DNA of 64,000 bases from Heliocidaris tuberculata (lineage: Eukaryota; Echinodermata; Echinoidea; Camarodonta; Echinometridae): the NCBI GenBank assembly GCA_025618425.1, contig CM046847.1, forward strand, positions 7,243,033 through 7,307,032, written 5' to 3'. Within the stretch, counting starts at the first letter, position 1. Every line of letters starts with the position of its first letter. Made by a program: the position numbers and the translations under genes. Below the pieces are notes generated by a model. It was not told the origin of the DNA. It worked only from the letters and a program-made list of their open reading frames with translations, and made no database searches. Positions 62,368 through 64,000 of this stretch are shown here, piece by piece.

Positions 62368-62824
62368 CTTGCTACAAAAGCCATTACTTTCATCTTTTTA
62401 ATCGTAATAGTGATAAAAAGCATACATTTACCTACCAAAACTTGAGCTTAAAATGTCGTTTTTATTGATATTTTGTAGTTTTCAAAGTGAGTTTAAGCTT
62501 CAAAATGTTGATACTACTCGTTCTTTGGGGGCAGCCATATTATCTATCAAATCCCTGCATGTAAGATCTGATTGGGAGAGGGCACCAGAGAGCTTCACAC
62601 TGAGCTTGCTTTACATATATTTACATAAAGCTTTGCATATTCATGAGTACCAAGATGGCAGCCCCATCGCTTAACGATTATCAGCATTTGCAGCTAGAAC
62701 TGTCTTTTGAACCATAGAATAACCAGAAATAAGACATTTTTAAATCAAATCATGGTAGGTAAATTGATACTTTTTATCACTGTTATGAATAAAAAAGAGG
62801 AAAAAATAAAGTATTTGTAGCAAG
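62368..62824. mobile_element. Foldback element with long imperfect arms
   Basis: CTTGCTACAAA at the left end is inverted at the right end (TTTGTAGCAAG), and GTGATAAAAAG..CATTTACCTACCA (left) is inverted as TGGTAGGTAAATTGATACTTTTTATCAC (right). About 457 bp. The middle carries GGGGGCAGCCATA and, further on, CCAAGATGGCAGCCCC, which resembles a YY1 site (AAGATGGC). No coding potential. Confidence 0.66.
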
Positions 62825-63463
62825 TTTTATGTTTTGATTTTGGCCATTCGCATGTATTTAAAATCATGTAGCATATTTTCACAGCTAACCGAAAACAGTG
62901 AAATCCATTCAGTTTTTGGACCTCACAGTCATTTCAATACAGCACTAGGGAGAAAGAGATTGCAATGTTTTCAAATACGATGCAAAGTTCTCACTGCAAG
63001 TCAACCCTGACACAATTCTCTATTGCAATATGTTGTATTGAAAAATGATGCCCAGACCTCTGTTTCGTTATACAATTTACTTCCAGCGTGATCTTTCATA
63101 TGAGTTTCATTTTATGACATATTACGACTTTTACTCTAGAAAAATGTAATTATTTATCATATCGCTACAGATTTTACGGAGTTTGAGCGCAAAATCCAAT
63201 TTGATGTTCCATGTAAGAAAGGAGGAAGGACAGTTAAATGAGCTGTTGAATTTGCCACTGGTTTTTGCATCTCGCCGTTGAAAAAAAGGAGAAATTATCA
63301 TCAACTCTGATGCTCGGCATTTACCAGCATGTAGTTTTATTTGTAGGCAAACGCTAGTGGCATCAAATATGTTACATTTACCAAATCCCCGTGGGTATTG
63401 CCTGACATTTCCCACTTCAGTCACTATATCAAAGAGATATCCATTGAAGGATGGATGGGGAGA

Positions 63464-63481
63464 GAGAGGGAGAAAGAGGAC

Positions 63482-63523
<42 letters not shown>

Positions 63524-63655
63524 CAGACAGACAGAGACAGACAGATAAATACAGAGAGAGACAGTCAGACAGAGAGACAGCATAATGGTGAGAGAGAGAG
63601 GGGAGAGAGAGAGACAGACAGAGACAGAGACAGAGACAGACAGAGAGTGTGGGGT
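63464..63655. repeat. GA / GACA microsatellite
   Basis: GA dinucleotides passing into GACAGA and GACAGACA units. Open frames across it on both strands are repeat translation, not genes. Confidence 0.95.
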
Positions 63656-64000
63656 GGAGGGAGAATGAGAGTGAGTTATTAGAAGCTAATGATTTAATGA
63701 GATACAGTTCATACTGCTTCATTGAGTTAATCAAATGTCCCTTGCATCAATTGTTATTTTGGCGGAAGGGAGCCGACACTGGAGTCTTTTCGCCGCACGT
63801 AAAAGCCAGCACATGATTTATTAAAAGCCTCTTCCGTAGTGTTTGCCCATTCATTCCCTCAAAGCAAATTTCAATAATTCAATAATTACCCTCCTTGGTA
63901 TTAATTTAACCCCAAGATGTGTTTTTTCCTGATATTTTACACATTCAAGAGTGTACGGAACTGAAATATACATTATACCATAGGTGATGAAGCAACTAAG

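Larger units (their letters stand above)
61733..64000 (+). other. Downstream FAM53 intron or 3' region
   Basis: Follows the 60-bp exon's donor. Contains a foldback element (62368-62824), a possible but weak terminal coding segment (63171-63281, discussed under findings) and a long GA/GACA microsatellite (63466-63655). No polyadenylation site can be assigned with confidence. Confidence 0.5.

Noticed and set aside
63131..63734. Several open frames of 63 to 150 codons on both strands
   Set aside because: They are translations of the GA/GACA microsatellite. Only the short + frame at 63171-63281 was kept as a weak exon candidate because of its phase.

Overview
The window looks like intron-rich, AT-rich animal DNA. 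It has no operons, ribosome-binding sites, tRNA or rRNA genes, or CRISPR arrays that I can recognise. Short palindromes (TACATGTA, GTAGGCCTAC), many foldback elements and long poly-G or microsatellite tracts are everywhere. My inference is a marine deuterostome, most likely an echinoderm of the sea-urchin type, but no marker gene proves this.

One protein-coding gene is supported, on the + strand: a FAM53 (Simplet) family member. Its large central exon is 15585-16450. It encodes the two hallmark FAM53 blocks: PPAPPKKRHCRSLS followed by a W-P-N-A-S-K-I-W block, and a C-terminal RSQPCV / KKRRREEE / RPKLDLFKM block. It ends in a strict GT donor at codon phase 0. A 60-bp exon at 61673-61732 has strong splice sites and a matching phase, which implies a 45.2-kb intron. 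An upstream candidate exon at 4867-4927 ends one base into a codon, which is what the large exon's acceptor needs, giving a second intron of 10.7 kb. The start codon was not found. A possible terminal segment at 63171-63281 is weak.

Everything else is intron or flank. I see no convincing second gene: the other open frames are short and cross low-complexity or repeat DNA. This non-coding DNA holds a set of non-autonomous transposon-like elements that can be defined from the sequence alone. (a) A TTAA-bounded family of about 385 bp has three copies (19313-19703, 37430-37814, 60741-61247); the third is interrupted by a CCAGGG-type element whose other copy is at 1222-1365. (b) A 506-bp TTAA-bounded foldback lies at 31385-31890. 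(c) A Harbinger-like element with 29-bp perfect inverted ends and TTA target duplications lies at 59634-60042. (d) A hAT-like CAGAG...CTCTG element lies at 20550-21161, inserted in a tandem duplication that preserves a near-empty site. (e) Other foldbacks lie at 2746-2896, 23941-24134 and 62368-62824. (f) A repeat with TCGCCAGAG ends and a telomere-like CCTAA core occurs twice (11836-12086, 34749-34903). (g) Inverted or tandem arrays lie at 10107-10506, 17118-17492, 36653-36926, 46509-46950 and 50287-50600.

The most interesting points are the nested insertion with a paralogous empty site, the finding that all three full TGACGTCA (CRE) palindromes I found lie inside mobile-element copies within the host gene's intron, and two symmetrical motif arrays of unknown nature (10107-10506 and 46509-46950). 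I found no new enzymatic or defence system.
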